Shown: piece by piece, positions 5,792-6,131 of the stretch | Layout: every line of letters begins with the position of its first letter | Numbering within the stretch: position 1 is the first letter of the stretch | DNA from: Burkholderiales bacterium | GTDB taxonomy: Bacteria; Pseudomonadota; Gammaproteobacteria; Burkholderiales; Casimicrobiaceae | NCBI GenBank assembly: GCA_031277445.1 | Contig: JAITMH010000173.1 | Coordinates: forward strand, 1 to 6,131 | Reading direction: 5' to 3' | DNA length: 6,131 bases | Notes under the pieces: model-generated | The model's database searches: none | What the model was told of the DNA's origin: nothing | Seen by the model: only the letters and a program-made list of their open reading frames with translations | Made by a program: the position numbers and the translations under genes

Positions 5792-5983
5792 ATGTGAGTA
5801 ACCGTCGGTGGAGCGCGAGCAACGCGAGCGCGGAACCGGCGGACAACAGCCATCCCACTTGGGTATCAGCCCTGCAAGGGCTGAACCCGCGCTTTGTTCA
5901 GCCCTTGCAGGGCTGGGATACAGAGAGCGTCTGGAGCCGCCGGTTTCGCTCGCTACGCTCGCTTCACCGACGGTTACTCACAT
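5792..5983. repeat. Nested palindromic element of about 190 bases (MITE-like or structured RNA)
   Basis: The outer arms are an exact 19-base inverted repeat: 5792-5810 (starting ATGTGAGTAACCG) against 5965-5983 (ending CGGTTACTCACAT). Inside them are imperfectly paired AGCGAGC-rich stretches (5811-5833 and 5946-5964), then an exact 9-base pair AACCGGCGG (5834-5842) with CCGCCGGTT (5937-5945). The centre holds a second exact 19-base inverted repeat, 5867-5885 with 5897-5915, around an 11-base loop. Each inner arm is itself a small hairpin (CAGCCCT and AGGGCTG). The unit could fold as one long stem. It encodes no plausible protein. The heptamer TCATGTG occurs at 5790-5796 and 6005-6011, but no convincing target-site duplication abuts the arms. 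Confidence 0.8.
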
Positions 5984-5985
5984 TA

Positions 5986-6000
5986 TGCCCCTTCGGGGCA
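5986..6000. repeat. Short GC hairpin TGCCCC-TTC-GGGGCA
   Basis: A perfect 6-base-pair stem with a three-base loop begins two bases after the nested palindrome. Its core GCCCCTTCGGGGC is the exact reverse complement of GCCCCGAAGGGGC at 6074-6086, so the two could also pair with each other. Confidence 0.75.
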
Positions 6001-6047
6001 AGCCTCATGTGCGCTAGAGCATTTTCGCTTCAAGCGCATACGCTTTT

Positions 6048-6131
6048 CACCCTCTCCCCTCGCGGGAGAGGGTGCCCCGAAGGGGCGGGAGAGGGGGAGC
6101 GGTGCTTGTTTTACCCCTCTCCCCCTGCCCC
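6048..6131. repeat. CCCTCTCCC/GGGAGAGGG stem-loop repeat cluster, truncated by the window edge
   Basis: CACCCTCTCCC (6048-6058) and GGGAGAGGGTG (6064-6074) form a perfect 11-pair stem with a five-base loop, overlapped by one base by GCCCC-GAA-GGGGC (6074-6086). A further inverted copy follows: GGGGCGGGAGAGGGG (6082-6096) resembles the reverse complement of 6114-6131, apart from three extra bases, so another unit in opposite orientation runs off the window. Stem-loops of this type are widespread intergenic repeats in proteobacteria. No T-tract directly follows the stems. Confidence 0.75.

Larger units (their letters stand above)
5594..6131. other. Gene-free intergenic region packed with several repeat types
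   Basis: No frame here shows a protein-like sequence; open frames on both strands follow the palindromes and are Arg/Ser/Pro-rich. The content, left to right, is a heptamer array (5595-5619), a dRS3-like hairpin (5628-5647), an imperfect CGCGAAG-rich stretch (about 5664-5688), a CCCCGA/TCGGGG inverted repeat with a GGT tract (5714-5748), a small GCGCC/GGCGC hairpin (5776-5788), a nested palindromic element (5792-5983), a GCCCC/GGGGC hairpin (5986-6000), and CCCTCTCCC-type stem-loops running off the edge (6048-6131). Some of these stems may end transcription of the slyD operon, but none has a proper U-tract. Confidence 0.8.

Noticed and set aside
5792..5983. Insertion sequence
   Set aside because: There is no transposase and no clear target-site duplication next to the arms; at most it is a non-autonomous element.
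5478..6017. Open frames across the 3' repeat region on both strands
   Set aside because: They run from slyD out of frame or through palindromes, and their translations are low-complexity Arg/Ser/Pro sequence without start signals.
5594..6131. CRISPR array
   Set aside because: The repeats differ from each other and there is no regular repeat-spacer pattern or cas gene.

Overview
The window looks like a piece of a proteobacterial chromosome, most likely gammaproteobacterial. The grounds are a YoaA/DinG-type helicase, a SlyD-type prolyl isomerase with a His-rich tail, moderately GC-rich coding sequence, and two intergenic repeats of kinds common in beta- and gammaproteobacteria: ATTCCC-N8-GGGAAT, and CCCTCTCCC/GGGAGAGGG stem-loops. 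This placement is inference; nothing here fixes a family or genus.

There are four supported protein genes in two divergent pairs. On the minus strand, a gene for a small, Cys-rich, probably exported protein of unknown function (2133-2786) overlaps by 4 bases (TTGA) with a downstream gene for an iron-sulfur superfamily 2 DNA helicase (127-2136). On the plus strand, a large membrane protein (3009-5102) combines a degenerate J-like domain, a repetitive Pro/Glu/Lys linker, two membrane segments, an RDD domain and a TPR-like tail. It is followed 20 bases later by a SlyD-like FKBP prolyl isomerase (5123-5593). The two pairs are separated by a 222-base divergent intergenic region holding a 13-base tandem duplication.

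The last 538 bases (5594-6131) hold no credible gene. They are packed with repeats: a heptamer tandem array touching the slyD stop, a dRS3-like hairpin, a G-rich GGT tract, a nested palindromic element of about 190 bases, and a chain of GC-rich stem-loops cut by the window edge. The first 126 bases, downstream of the helicase, hold two inverted repeats and no supportable gene.

The minus pair links a genome-maintenance helicase to an envelope protein only by translational coupling. The plus pair links a J-like membrane protein with a folding enzyme, which hints at protein quality control, but the J-like part lacks the HPD motif needed for ordinary DnaK partnership. I see no recognised defence or mobile system. 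The most unusual items are the J-like/RDD/TPR fusion and the nested palindromic element.
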